The notes below the pieces were generated by a model, which worked only from the letters and a program-made list of their open reading frames with translations, was not told where the DNA came from and did no database searches. The translations under genes were made by a program, and so were the position numbers. From NCBI RefSeq assembly GCF_010093535.1, contig NW_022985165.1:1886151-1950150 (forward strand): a stretch of 64,000 nt of DNA. Direction: 5' to 3'. Of this stretch, positions 52,501 through 62,213 are shown in pieces (the first letter of the stretch is position 1; every line of letters starts with the position of its first letter). Source of the DNA: Lindgomyces ingoldianus. Its lineage: Eukaryota > Ascomycota > Dothideomycetes > Pleosporales > Lindgomycetaceae.

Positions 52501-54136
52501 TTTCTAAAAAACTAGCTAAGAAACACATAAGACTATACTAAGTTATATAAACATACTCTAACATTTGTAAACTTAAACTACTAAAGAAAATATAAATACA
52601 TCTTTAGTTTTATATTTTTAAGCTTAAACTTATGCTTAGAACTATTCTACTTATAACTACTAGATAAAAAGAAGAAGAAAAGAAATATAAAGTAGAAAAA
52701 ATTTTAAACTATAAAGAAAATAAGTACTTAGTAAAATAAAAAAGATAGCCTACTAGTAAAAACACTTAAGAACTTATTAAAAGCCTATTAAACACTTCTT
52801 AGGCCTTTTATAAATACTTAAAGTCCCTTTTAAATAAAACTATTTTAAAAAAAGTTTTTTAAACTAAAAAACACTATTATTAGTTAAAACTGCAGCAGTA
52901 TTAGCTAGCTATAATGTAAAAAGTTTGCAACCTTTTAATATAGGTTAAGAAGAAGAAAGACTAGCTACTTTTACTTTAAGCACTTTAAGTTTATTTAGTA
53001 ATAAGAAGTTTTCTTTTAAATACTTTACTTTTTAATTTACTAAAACCTTTAACTGCTTTTAAGCCTGTTTTTACTAAGCTATAAAAGACTAAAGACGCCT
53101 TAGAGACTTAGCTTATTTTTAAATTTTTTTTTTTTTTTTTTTTTTTAGCTACTTTTAGCTTCCTAAGCAGCTTCTTCTTTTTACGCTTTAGATAATTCTA
53201 GGCTGCATTAGAAATAAAAGTGTTACAGTAACTACTTTTTTACACACACTCTACACACTTGTCTAATAATAAGGACATTACGCAGGAGGAACTATAAGAC
53301 TAGTATAAACTACAGGGACGCATTTTTATATAATAAAAAGGATTAAGATAAGTAACAGTATAAAGGCAACAGGCAACAGCAGAAGTACAAGAAACCTAAT
53401 AAGGCATAGTTAAAAAGGTTTAACATAGGACTAGCCTTTAAAGAAGAGAACGCACTAGCTAAAAAAAAAACCTAACACTTATAATAAAAAGAATGTAACA
53501 GTAAGGACGCTAACTAGAAGGGAAGCCTGCGTGTTATAGCTAATAGTTAGACTGTAATAACCTAACTAGCTGTCCTACACAGCCTAAACAACATTAGATA
53601 GAAAACACTTAGCCCTACACTAAGCAAATTATATAATAAGATAGATAAGGAATAGCTTTAGCTTTTAGACAAAAGCCTAGCAGAGTGCACTGTCTAATAG
53701 GAACTTAGGCATTGCAGGCAGTGCAGGCATTGCAGGCTGTTGCAGGTAACGCATGCAACGCCTGCAACACATGCAAACGCATGCAAACCCTATGTATATA
53801 GTTCTGTTTACAACTATAGTTAGAAGGTTATAATTACTATTTAGTCTTTACCTACCTAATAGACTAAGAGGCATTAAAACCTTTATAAAAAGGACAAAGC
53901 TGCCTTGTATATCTTGCACTATATATACCTCCTTTTCTATCCTTACAGATTAGGTTTACTAGCTCCCTATACAGCTACTAGGTTAAACTACAACCTGCCT
54001 TCTTTATCCCGCATGCCCTATACTCCGCTCGACGGACTGTACACCCGATCCAGCTAAGTTCTACCCCTACCGCTAACACTACCTTAGGCCGTCGTGCTCC
54101 CGAAAATACCAACTCGTCGGAGCAAGGATTGTAACA
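46543..54136 (+). mobile_element. Ty3/Gypsy chromovirus-type LTR retrotransposon, RIP-inactivated
   Basis: A 7.6-kb element with 605-bp LTRs (46543-47147 and 53532-54136) is flanked by the duplication TATTG (46538-46542 and 54137-54141). Domains run in Gypsy order on the + strand through stops: gag region (47.3-49 kb), reverse transcriptase (50.2-50.7 kb; the YLDD-type motif is now YLNN at 50634), RNase H (51.06-51.44 kb, ending in a DALSR-like block), integrase (51.6-52.3 kb), and an integrase C-terminal chromodomain (about 52.67-52.82 kb, YKVEKILNY...YLVK.K). A purine run GAAGGGAAG precedes the right LTR. Chromodomain integrases are known to steer insertion toward heterochromatin. LTR ends keep short GC-rich unmutated patches. 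Confidence 0.93.
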
Positions 54137-54407
54137 TATTGTTAGGAATCTATTAGTGTAAAAAAAGTAGTTTAGTAAGGTCTTAGTAAAAGTAAGTAAC
54201 TTAGGTGTGTAAGCAACTTGCCTGTAAAGCATGTTAGTGTGTTTATAATAAAGCTTTTAAGAAACTAAAAGCATAGTTAGAGATAAAAAAACTAGACATA
54301 ATAAATAGGTTTATATAAAGATGTTTACTAGATAAAGGAAATCTCTAATACTTGCAGCAAACGTTACAAAGCGGCAAGGACGCTGCTAGAGAGAAAAGGC
54401 TATGTGT

Positions 54408-54993
54408 TACAACCTAGGATAGGGCTGTAAGCAAGTGCTAGACAGCTCTAGAAGTGTACAATTACTATTAGTAGACAACCTTCTTAGCTACACAGTACTA
54501 GGCTTAGCGTAGCCTAGCCGGAACAGTCGGGTCATGGTATACTAATTAGGCATAGCTGACCGCAACAACCGCAGTAACCGCAGAAGGGAATCTGCAGACA
54601 CAACAGTCACTACAGTTAGAACAGTTACTATAGCAAGTATATAGTCTTAATATTAACTATAGTTAGAAGGTTGTAATTAAAGTTTAGTTTTATCTTTATA
54701 ATAAGACTAATTAGCTATAACTATTTTTAAAGATGTTATTACTCTTATATATCTTACTCTATATATACACTCTAATTATTATCTTAAAGAGATTGTTTCC
54801 CTACGCTTCTTATACGGCGCTAAGAGACAAACCACGATCAGCCCACCTATCTCCGCCGCCCTCTAGTTACGACCTAGGACTATACACCCTAGCCGCGTAA
54901 CTATCTTCTATCCGCGCCATAACCCCTCCCTGGACCCGCGCACCGAACCTCGCGTCCTGGTTAGCACGTTACTAGTGAGTGGATATCGTAACA
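54408..54993 (+). repeat. Diverged Gypsy-type LTR without target duplication
   Basis: A 586-bp segment starts TGTTACAACC and ends ATATCGTAACA. It shares with the Gypsy LTRs a TAACTATAGTTAGAAGGTTG-like block, the TATATATCTTACTC-like promoter region and CTATACACCCT, so it is a related but distinct subfamily. The 3' half is GC-rich and little mutated. The flanks (CTATG left, TGTAC right) do not match, so it may be half of a rearranged element rather than a simple solo LTR. Confidence 0.65.
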
Positions 54994-55392
54994 TGTACCT
55001 AAAGGTACGTACAAGAATACTTAAGCTAAGTATTCTCGTATAGTATAATATATATATAGATAATGCTAGGGCTAGCACTAGCACTAGCGGTTGTCTCTAG
55101 TCTAGCCTAAACCTCTATAAGCAAGAGAAGGCCACGTGGTTGACTGTGCCTACCTTGTTACAATTTATATATTAAAAAGCTTATTTATAGTATGTCTTAA
55201 CACGTACAGGCTATACAGCGTGCGTGTTTGTACTAGACTAAATACTAAGAATATTGTAATACTAGAAGTCTTAAAATTGCATTAAATTACTATGTAGTTG
55301 ACATACAATTGCAATGCAATAATGCTGGGTAGAATGCGTGGGGCTCGTGTTGGTGGCTTGGCGAACCAGACTTTTGGCATAGTACGTTCCAT
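54994..55392. other. Right residue of the mariner-like carrier
   Basis: AT-rich, mutated sequence lies between the orphan LTR and the AtuA-like fragment, including GGGCTAGCACTAGCACTAGCG at 55070-55090 and the inverted terminus (GGTGGCTTGGCGAACCAGAC, about 55353). No ORF is recognised. Confidence 0.45.
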
Positions 55393-56424
55393 CCCAGCTG
55401 TCCCCCATAAGAGCTTTGAGCTTTGGGATGGTGAGCAGCGAGCATAACCAGGCGTATGACTGAGCGTAGAGTGGGGATAAGGGCGGGTTAGGATAGGAAG
55501 AGGGTAGGGCAGTGGGGATGAAGAAACCGATGTTGGCGTTGCCGCCTTTAGCCCGAGCGCGCGAGCACGATGTCACCTAGGCGGGCTGGAACTGTCGAGC
55601 CGAACCTGTATAAGTCGACGGGATCGCGGGTTTCGTAGCTCTCTCGCTTCGCCAGAGCTTCGAATTTTGGAGGTGGAGTTGTAGGGATGGTCGTTCTGTG
55701 CACAGCATTCACGCTCTTCGCCGAGTCTAGTAGGTTGATGCTAGTCTTGAGTTTCGATTGCGGCCACAGTGCGGGATAGAATGAGAGGTAGGGTTTGGGT
55801 AGTACTGTACGATGGTCCATGGTACTGTGGAAGCCAGAGAAATGCTGCATGGCAAATTCTCCGAGGAGAGACGCGAGGCCGAGGTTAATAGCCGGGTCCA
55901 AAGTTTCGGCGAAGATGCGTAAGTAGGTAGTGCTGCGGATTTGGGGGTTGATTCAGGAACGCCGATGCTGTCGTCAATTACTTGAGTAAGATGGAAGAGG
56001 AAGGTAGGATAGTCTTACCGTTGGAATTCAAGCACGTCGAACTTGTCGAGGATGCCTTTGCGCTTGAGCCCAAATTTCATCATATGTTCGTAGAGATCGA
56101 ATTTCTCGGCCGTGGCGTATCCGGTAGCATTAATGACGAACTCGGACTGGTAACCCGCGGCGTAGAAAATGGCGAGCTTCGTTGTTGGAGGTGGTGGTGC
56201 ACCTTTGATGCCCCATACTCGGACTCTGTTCAAATTATCGGTAGTCTACCACCTAGGGGAGGCACATAGAGGAATTGGGAGAACGAGCCTATCTTTGCAC
56301 TCCTGCTTAACCTGTACATCATCCAGAATCGCCTTGACATCGCTATTCAAATAAATATTACCTTGCAACTCATATATAAACTGACACTCCACCGTATCCT
56401 CAGTTACAAAACTCTTCTTAGCAC
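55393..56424 (-). pseudogene. AtuA-like (DUF1446) gene, central to C-terminal fragment
   Basis: Minus-strand sequence carries successive AtuA-like blocks: YELQGNIYLNSDVKAILDD (about 56315-56380), RVRVWGIKGAPPPPTTKLAI (about 56170-56235), TTYLRIFAETLDP (about 55890-55925), and the LARSG/AKGGNANIGFF region at 55535-55570. The last corresponds to a conserved SGDKGGNANIG motif: the two halves are in different frames, so a small deletion has removed the central Asp. An in-frame stop at about 56246 and a possible GTAAGA intron at about 56010 break the reading further. Upstream it stops at the 5.07-kb element (TA at 56425-56426); downstream it stops at the mariner-like end. It is base-balanced, so this was a host gene and not part of a repeat. 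Confidence 0.88.
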
Positions 56425-56939
56425 TATTGTCGTGTGCGAAATTTGCTGGATTCTTGGCAATGCCAAGTAACCACTTTTGCCTCACAAATCTTATAGAGAT
56501 TCAGGTAACTGCATATATCGCCCTATATAATCAACTACAACGCGTTTTATTGTAAGTGAAGCTTTTTAAATGTATAGATAAGGCCTATCTTACAAATTTT
56601 GCAGAGTAATAGATTATAGATCTGGCTGCAGTCCTCTTGCGGGCCCCTTAGGGGACGCGTCTTATAGAAGCGCGCATTCTTAATCTAGAGGCCTTGCTAC
56701 CAGCCTTGTCCTACTTAAAACATAGCTAGAAGACTGCTAATTGTTGTTCTATTGTGTATTATCTTCTTATGCTTAGCGTCTCTATTCTAGAGGTCATTAT
56801 CTGTTCGCGCGTGAGCCGCTCTACTGTGTACAACATCTATTAATGCCTTATGAAATATGGTACAATTACGCACCTAAGAACGCGTTAATTAGGGCGTCCT
56901 CCTAGGCTTACCCTAGCAGACTAGGAGGCTTTATTTAAT

Positions 56940-57760
56940 AAGCTTGTCGCGCATGGCTAGATGTACTAGGATAAGATGAAGTAGTGGTTGTACGCAGAGC
57001 GCAGGGTGCTTATTAATTAATTAAATATCTCTAAGATGCTAAAGAAAGAGGGCTAGAATAAAAAGGCTATTAAACTACTGTTAGTTAAGCAGAGTAAGGA
57101 CCTTTATAATAACTATTGTTGTATTATAATAAACTATACAGCAGATTAGTTAGTTTTTATTAATAAGTTAAATTTTAACAAAACAATAGGCTAAAGGCGC
57201 CGCGCGTACAGTCTAATTAGTGACAATAATTAATACGCTAGGGATAGAGATTGTGGGCGAGCATAGTTAATTCTACTAGCTTACTCCCTCTGTTATAGAT
57301 ACCTTAATTATACAGCGTTTTAGTAGGGCTATTTTAATACAGAAAGTCTTCTTAATTAGATAAAAAACTAGCTTCTGCTAGCTATTAATTATTAGTTTAA
57401 GGGACGCGTAATGTGTATTATTTTAGATAACTGCTTTGCTTACTGCAATAAGAGGATACCTAACGCGATTTAAAGAGAAGGCTATACAGTACAGTTTCTG
57501 CTGTTGTACTTGCCTAACTATAATCTAATTAAGCTAACTTTCTTAGTGCTAAAGGCCTAAGTTTAGCGCTACTACTACTATTACTAACATAAGTTTAACA
57601 TATTTAGAGACTTCCTAAGATTTGCTATTAGTAAGAGTTACTGTAATTAATTTACTACTAAGCACTTCTAGCACGCTAGTAGAGGAGGACTATACATTAA
57701 GGATAAAGTATTTAATAGAGCAAATGCCTAGATAAGGGCGTACAAGAGGGGTAAGGTTAA
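56940..57760 (+). pseudogene. Tc1/IS630-type DDE transposase, inactivated
   Basis: Through stops and a few frame changes, + strand sequence gives a helix-turn-helix-like N-terminal region (57030-57130), then VFINELNFN (about 57140-57180; family VFIDESGFN, with Asp now Asn), IILDNC (57421-57433, Asp intact) and LPNYNLIKLTFLVLKA (57510-57560; family LPPYSPDxNPIE, with the catalytic Glu now Lys). Two of three catalytic acids are therefore lost by G-to-A changes. The IS630/Tc1 assignment rests on these three blocks and on the TA target. Confidence 0.78.
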
Positions 57761-58029
57761 CAGGTAGCAGCCGCAGTAGCAATCTAGATTATATAGTAAC
57801 ATAAAGTATTATTATACAGCAGGCCTGCAATAAGCTGCTTTATTATTCTATACTATCTGCTGTGCAAATCTAGGACCTAGTGTCTAAACTAATTAATGTT
57901 ACCTTTTATAAATCCCCCTCTACTAATCTGTAGGTTAACTAGAGCTTCTGCTGCTAGTGCAGCCTTCTTTTAACAGTGCTATAGTTTAAACCTACCTAAA
58001 TAGTGTCTAAAACTGCGCGCAATTCTATC

Positions 58030-59133
58030 TAACGTACTTCATGGGCGAGTTGCTCACACACCTGAGTCGCTTACTTTTGCCAAGACCCCACCAAACCACC
58101 CTTCCTACACTAATGCATTCCCCACAACACTACTTAGACGCGCTAAAAGAACGTTAGATACAGCTTACACTCTAAGCTTTTAAATAAGACATAAAACTTT
58201 TAAAGAAATATGCTATAGCTATGTGTAAAGTCCTATAAAAGACAATAAATAACTATAGCACTAGACAACTTTTACAAGCTAATTCTACAGCTAAATTACA
58301 AAGGCTAGGCAATAAAAAGGAGCAGGTGATTGTTAAGACTATACTTAAGCTATATGCGCAAGGAATTTCCCCTTAGATAGCATTTATAGCTAATATAGCT
58401 AATTCTTTGCGCGCTAAGCATAATCTAGGCCATGTTTACATAAACTAGCCTAGTACATTTATAAAGCGTTATTTAAAGCTTAAAGTAAAGTTTTAAGCGC
58501 AAGTATAGTTAAGAGATATCTAGCTAATTATAAACCCTATCTTGCTAAAGTTGTACGTGTTATTATCCTAGATGCTATACTTAGCTTTAATATTCTCTAT
58601 AAGGCTAAACCTGCCCTAAATTACCCTAGGACTCTTGCAGAGGGCTCTCTTATAGTTGTACTTACGCTTAAATGTTACTTTAAGCTCTAAATAACGCTTC
58701 ACAAACGTACTAGGCTAGTTTATGCAAACATGGCCTAGATTACGCTTAGCGTGTAAAGAATTAGCTATATTAGCCACAAATGCTATCTAAGGGGAAATTC
58801 CTTGCGCATATAGCTTAAGTATAGTCTTAATAATTACCTGCTTCTTTTTATTGCCTAGCCTTTATAATTTAGCTGTAGAATTAGCTTGTAAAGGTTGTCT
58901 AGTGCTGTAGTTATTTGTTGTCTTTTACAAGACTCTGCATATAGCTACAGCACATTTCTTTAAGAGTTTTATGTCTTATTTAAAAGCTTAGAGCGTAAGC
59001 TGTATCTAACGTTCTTTTAGCGCGTCTAAGTAGTGTTGTGGGGAATGCATTAGTGTAGGAAGGGTAGTTTAGTGGGGTCTTGGTAAAAGTAAGCGACTCG
59101 GGTGTGTGAGCAACTCGCCCATGAAGTACGTTA
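58030..59133. mobile_element. Foldback element A5 (complete, least mutated copy)
   Basis: A 1.1-kb element with TA at 58030-58031 and 59132-59133 and ends ACGTACTTCATGGGCGAG. The first ~480 bp and the last ~480 bp are near-perfect inverted copies around a centre of about 130 bp (58500-58660), so the single strand could fold into a long hairpin. It keeps CpG and CpA sites that are converted in A2-A4, which makes it the youngest copy here. No ORF is evident. It lies between the transposase remnant and the second ORF of the 5.07-kb element. Confidence 0.92.
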
Positions 59134-59299
59134 GTAGATAATAGTCTGCTGTTGCTAGTTTGTATAGTTTAGACGCTAGATCCTTTATGCCTTTAAAGTT
59201 ATCTAAACTCTAGAAGTTAGCAGTTGCAGTCTTCTTTACGCGCTTAAACTTTAGCCTCTAAGCTTTAGTTTTCTACTACTTAATTATCTAATTAAAGAA

Positions 59300-61180
59300 C
59301 TCCTTTACTAAATTATATTTATCCTGCAACAGATTTATAGAGCTTAAGGCTTAGGTAGGCAATTAGTTCACAGCAACATTCGCTTGAAAGGCGCTGGGCA
59401 GAGGATTGTACGGCGGGGGAAGGTTGGCGAGAGCTGGAGCTAGAGTTAGAGCTGCAGGAGCTGCAGGAGCGGCAGGGGCTGCAGGAGCTGGTGGAGCTGG
59501 TGGAGCGAGAGGAGTGAGAGGAGACAGATAGCTAGATACCTAGTTATAATAAGAATTTAGGTATAGGTAAGGCTAGCGCTAATCTGCGGCTAGTTTCCTA
59601 CTAAACTCTAGTTTCTTAAGCTTTTTACAACAACGCTGCTCTCTTTTCTTCTTCTTATTACAGCGCTGCTCTTTATTCTTAATTCTTTTCTGCATACACT
59701 TAAGCTTATCTTTTATTATAATATTTTAATACATCTTCTGCGCTTCCTTTATATAATTAGCTATAGAGTTCGCCTGCGCACTGTAACGCTAGGCTAGTGT
59801 TTAATAACTAGGTGTTAAGCCCTCTTAATTAATTGCGCCTTTACTATACAGATTGTTCTTTTGCTGCTCTAGAAGCGCTATAACTAAAACACTAGTGTTA
59901 CTCCTCTCTAAAGCAGAGGCCTAAACATTAAGGTTAGTTTACTTTATTTTAAAGTAAGAGCCTAGCTGTTCTGCTGTGTTATAATAGCAAAAGTTACTAA
60001 TGTTTAGGCAGCTAGAATTTTAGCACCTCTATGTTTAAATAAGAGTGTTTATAAACTTGCTGTGTGTTTAGTAACCTTAGAGTTACTAGATTAAATTTAT
60101 GTTGTGTAGCGCTATACTGCGCAACCTTTAGCTGTTATCTACTAGAGCAGCTAGTGCTAGGGAACTATTAAGAGCAGCAATAACCTTAGCTGTTACACTA
60201 GGAGTTTTGCCCTTTTTCTTTGTCTGTTGTAGCTGCCTAAGTTTAGTAAGGGCCTTACATCTAGTCTTTACTTTAAAGGTTAGTTAGACTGTGTTTTTTA
60301 AAAAGTTAAAGTACTTTTTATTAGTAATACTAATTACCTTTTTTATACAGGCAGATCTAAAGTTAGCAATTATATAGGAGTAGTTTTTAGCCCTTTTATT
60401 AATAGATTTAACTATAACTTTATAGCTTATAAACTTAACGTTCTTAGCGCTGCATTTCTTAAGAACTGTGTTAACTACTATCTCTTTAATCTGCTCCTAG
60501 ACCTCTGTAAAGGCTGTTTAATAATTATTACCTTTTAAATAAGTAAGAACAGTAGCCTTATTAACCTAAACTTATACAAAGAGCTAGATAACATAGTTAA
60601 ACATAAAATTATAATTAACATACGCATTAACTACCTTTTTTTTTATAAACTTTGCAGTGTTAAAGGTATCTAGCGTCTTTTTTGCATAGCGCTTTAATTC
60701 TTATTGTAAGTCCTTCTTTATAACTTTAACTTGCTACATTTTCTTTAATAGGATCTAACTATTATAACCGCGCGTTCTAGCAGGTTCTACAGTGGAGGTG
60801 TTGTGACAACAAATAACTAGAGGCGTCTGCTTGTTATATGCTAGCTCCTTAAGCTCCTTTTTCTTATTATTATTATAATCTTTACTAGCAACGCCCTTCT
60901 TATGCAGTAACCTGCGCGATTTAATAAGCTTTTAGTAGTGCATAGTTTACACCTCTGCCTTCTCTAATTAAGCCCTTAAACTACCTGCAGGAGCTCTTCT
61001 CTTTGTAATAAACAGATTTAGCAACGCAGGGCGTTTATTAGGAGCTTTAGCAGGTGCTCTGGGAGGAGCTGGAGTTAAAGCAGCGCGTACGCTACCTCAA
61101 GCAACTCTACCAGCCCTCCCACCGCGCGCAGCGCTCCTACTGCGTGGAGCTGGTGCTAGAGTACTTACAGCGCGCTCTTT
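59300..61180 (-). pseudogene. Second ORF of the 5.07-kb element, unknown function, RIP-degraded
   Basis: A long minus-strand coding trace, broken by stops, runs from about 61180 down to 59300. It starts with an Ala/Pro/Arg-rich segment (61070-61170), continues as a charged, Lys-rich, probably helical region (blocks such as NVKFISYKVIVKSI near 60420 and KNYSYIIANFRSACIKKVIS near 60350) and ends in a Pro/Ala repeat (59440-59515). I do not recognise a family or catalytic motif. It might be an accessory or DNA-binding protein of the element, or captured cargo. Orientation is convergent with the transposase. Confidence 0.5.
59440..59515 (-). repeat. GCAGGAGCTG-type tandem repeat (Ala/Pro codons)
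   Basis: Nine- and six-base variants of GCAGGAGCTG and GGTGGAGCTG repeat head to tail. On the minus strand this encodes an Ala/Pro-rich run within the second ORF. It is a GC-rich, unmutated patch in otherwise AT-rich DNA. Confidence 0.8.
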
Positions 61181-61501
61181 AAAGGCAGTAATACTATAGT
61201 TGTTACTCTTTTATTTGTTATAAGTTAATTAATAAGTAGTAAGAGCATTCCTAGCTATCTGTTTGTGTTAACAACAAAGATAAGTAATTTAGGGTATAAT
61301 TAGCAGTAACTACTCTAAAAATTAGTAAGATAAGGCTAATAAGGTCTATTAAAAAGCCTTACTTACTATACAACGTCCTTCTCCTATTTAGTGGAGTGTA
61401 TAGAGCGATATGTGCAGTTACCTGAATCTTAATGAGATTTGTGAGGGAAAAGTGGTTACTTGGCATTGCCAAGAATCCAGCAAATTTCGCACACGACAAT
61501 A

Positions 61502-61696
61502 TGTTTTGTAATCATGCACGTTCCATCTTTCTCCACCTCTGCAATGCCAAAGGTGATATTGTAAAGATCATCAAGCGGGTATTCGTAGAAACCCGCGAAA
61601 TTCGAGCCGGTTACATATCCACTACATTTAATTAAATGGCCAGCAATAAGTGCGCCGGCGAGATAGTCATGATTGGTATCAACTCAAGAATGCCAA
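61502..61696 (-). pseudogene. AtuA-like (DUF1446) gene, upstream fragment
   Basis: The minus strand reads YWHS, a TGA where the family has Trp, then DTNHDYLAGALIAGHLIKCS, GYVTGSNFAGF and, close to the border, GIAEV.KDGTCMITKH. These match the AtuA-like core (ALAAGHxIECxxYVTGGNFxGF and the following PIAE...DG...ITKH). The reading continues across the 5.07-kb element into the fragment at 55393-56424. Sequence further upstream is cut off by a pogo-type end at 61699, so the N-terminus is not in the window. Confidence 0.86.
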
Positions 61697-61968
61697 TACC
61701 GTATTTCATCGCTTAACGCACGGCCCCTTGTAACGCACACTTAACTAAAATCCATCAACTTTTCAATTAGGCTTATCTCTACTAATATAGACCTAATTAA
61801 GGCCGCGCTGGCGTTGTTTAAATTGCTAAAGCTTAGAGAAAAACCTAATTATAGTGTAACATACTTTACAGGCAAGTTGCTTACACACCTAAGTTACTTA
61901 CTTTTACTAAGACCTTACTAAACTACTTTTTTATACTAATATATTCTTAACAACACTACTTAGATATG

Positions 61969-62097
61969 TGTAAGAACGGAGCTCTGTACCACTACGCCAA
62001 TACAACCAAAAAGGTGCGAATAATCAACCAACAGTTAATTATTGCGTACAGAATAGTATATATACCCGTCGCACGTAAGCACCATCTCGGCCTTACA
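61969..62097. repeat. 129-bp solo LTR (very short LTR family)
   Basis: A 129-bp segment begins TGTAAGAACGG and ends GGCCTTACA, with perfect 5-bp duplications ATATG on both sides (61964-61968 and 62098-62102). It contains a TATATA box-like stretch (about 62057-62063). It is not RIP-mutated although it lies in heavily mutated DNA. The size fits TRIM/SMART-type non-autonomous LTR elements. Confidence 0.85.
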
Positions 62098-62213
62098 ATA
62101 TGCTAAAAAGAATGTTAGATATAGCTTATACTTTAAGCTTTTAAATAAAATATAAAACTTTTAAAAAAAATGCTATAGCTATGTAGAAAGTTTTTTAAAA
62201 AATAAAAAATAAC

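Larger units (their letters stand above)
36692..54236. mobile_element. Foldback element A4, left end missing, split by Copia and Gypsy elements
   Basis: Segments 36692-37422, 46358-46542 and 54137-54236 join, along the 5-bp duplications CCTAG and TATTG, into one A element of about 1.0 kb. It ends on the right with the family terminus and TA (54235-54236). The first 97 bp are absent. It hosts the Copia element (37423-46357) and the Gypsy element (46543-54136). Confidence 0.82.
33891..55392. mobile_element. Mariner-like insertion grown to 21.5 kb by nested transposons
   Basis: The left end (CAGCCAGCCGCCAAAAG then TCTGGTTCGCCAAGCCACC) and the right end read inward from about 55392 (ACGTACTATGCCAAAAG then TCTGGTTCGCCAAGCCACC) are inverted repeats. 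They resemble the ends of the Tc1 element at 34138. The two flanks are parts of one AtuA-like ORF, so this is an insertion. Net of nested elements only about 0.95 kb remains (33891-34137, 35466-35588, 54237-54407, 54994-55392), so the carrier was probably non-autonomous. The outermost bases and target duplication are unclear; TA is not evident on both sides. Confidence 0.65.
56427..61499 (+). mobile_element. 5.07-kb Tc1/IS630-type transposon with long inverted repeats and two ORFs
   Basis: The inverted repeats span about 101 bp (56427-56527 and 61399-61499, over 90 percent identical) and begin TTGTCGTGTGCGAAATTTGC. TA lies at both borders (56425-56426, 61500-61501). Joining the flanks across the TA restores an uninterrupted AtuA-like reading (ITKH to SAKKSF), which confirms the borders. 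Each repeat contains the palindrome CTTGGCATTGCCAAG. The element carries a DDE transposase remnant (+), a second minus-strand ORF of unknown function, and nested A5. Net length is about 3.97 kb, large for this superfamily, where 1.3-2.2 kb is common. Confidence 0.85.

Noticed and set aside
58030..59133. The near-perfect palindrome as a possible assembly artefact
   Set aside because: The same structure recurs in independent copies with TA duplications, and B2 shows the matching empty site for A2.
61432..61635. A 67-codon + strand ORF starting in the end of the 5.07-kb element
   Set aside because: It joins the inverted repeat with the complement of the AtuA-like fragment; the minus strand is the coding one.
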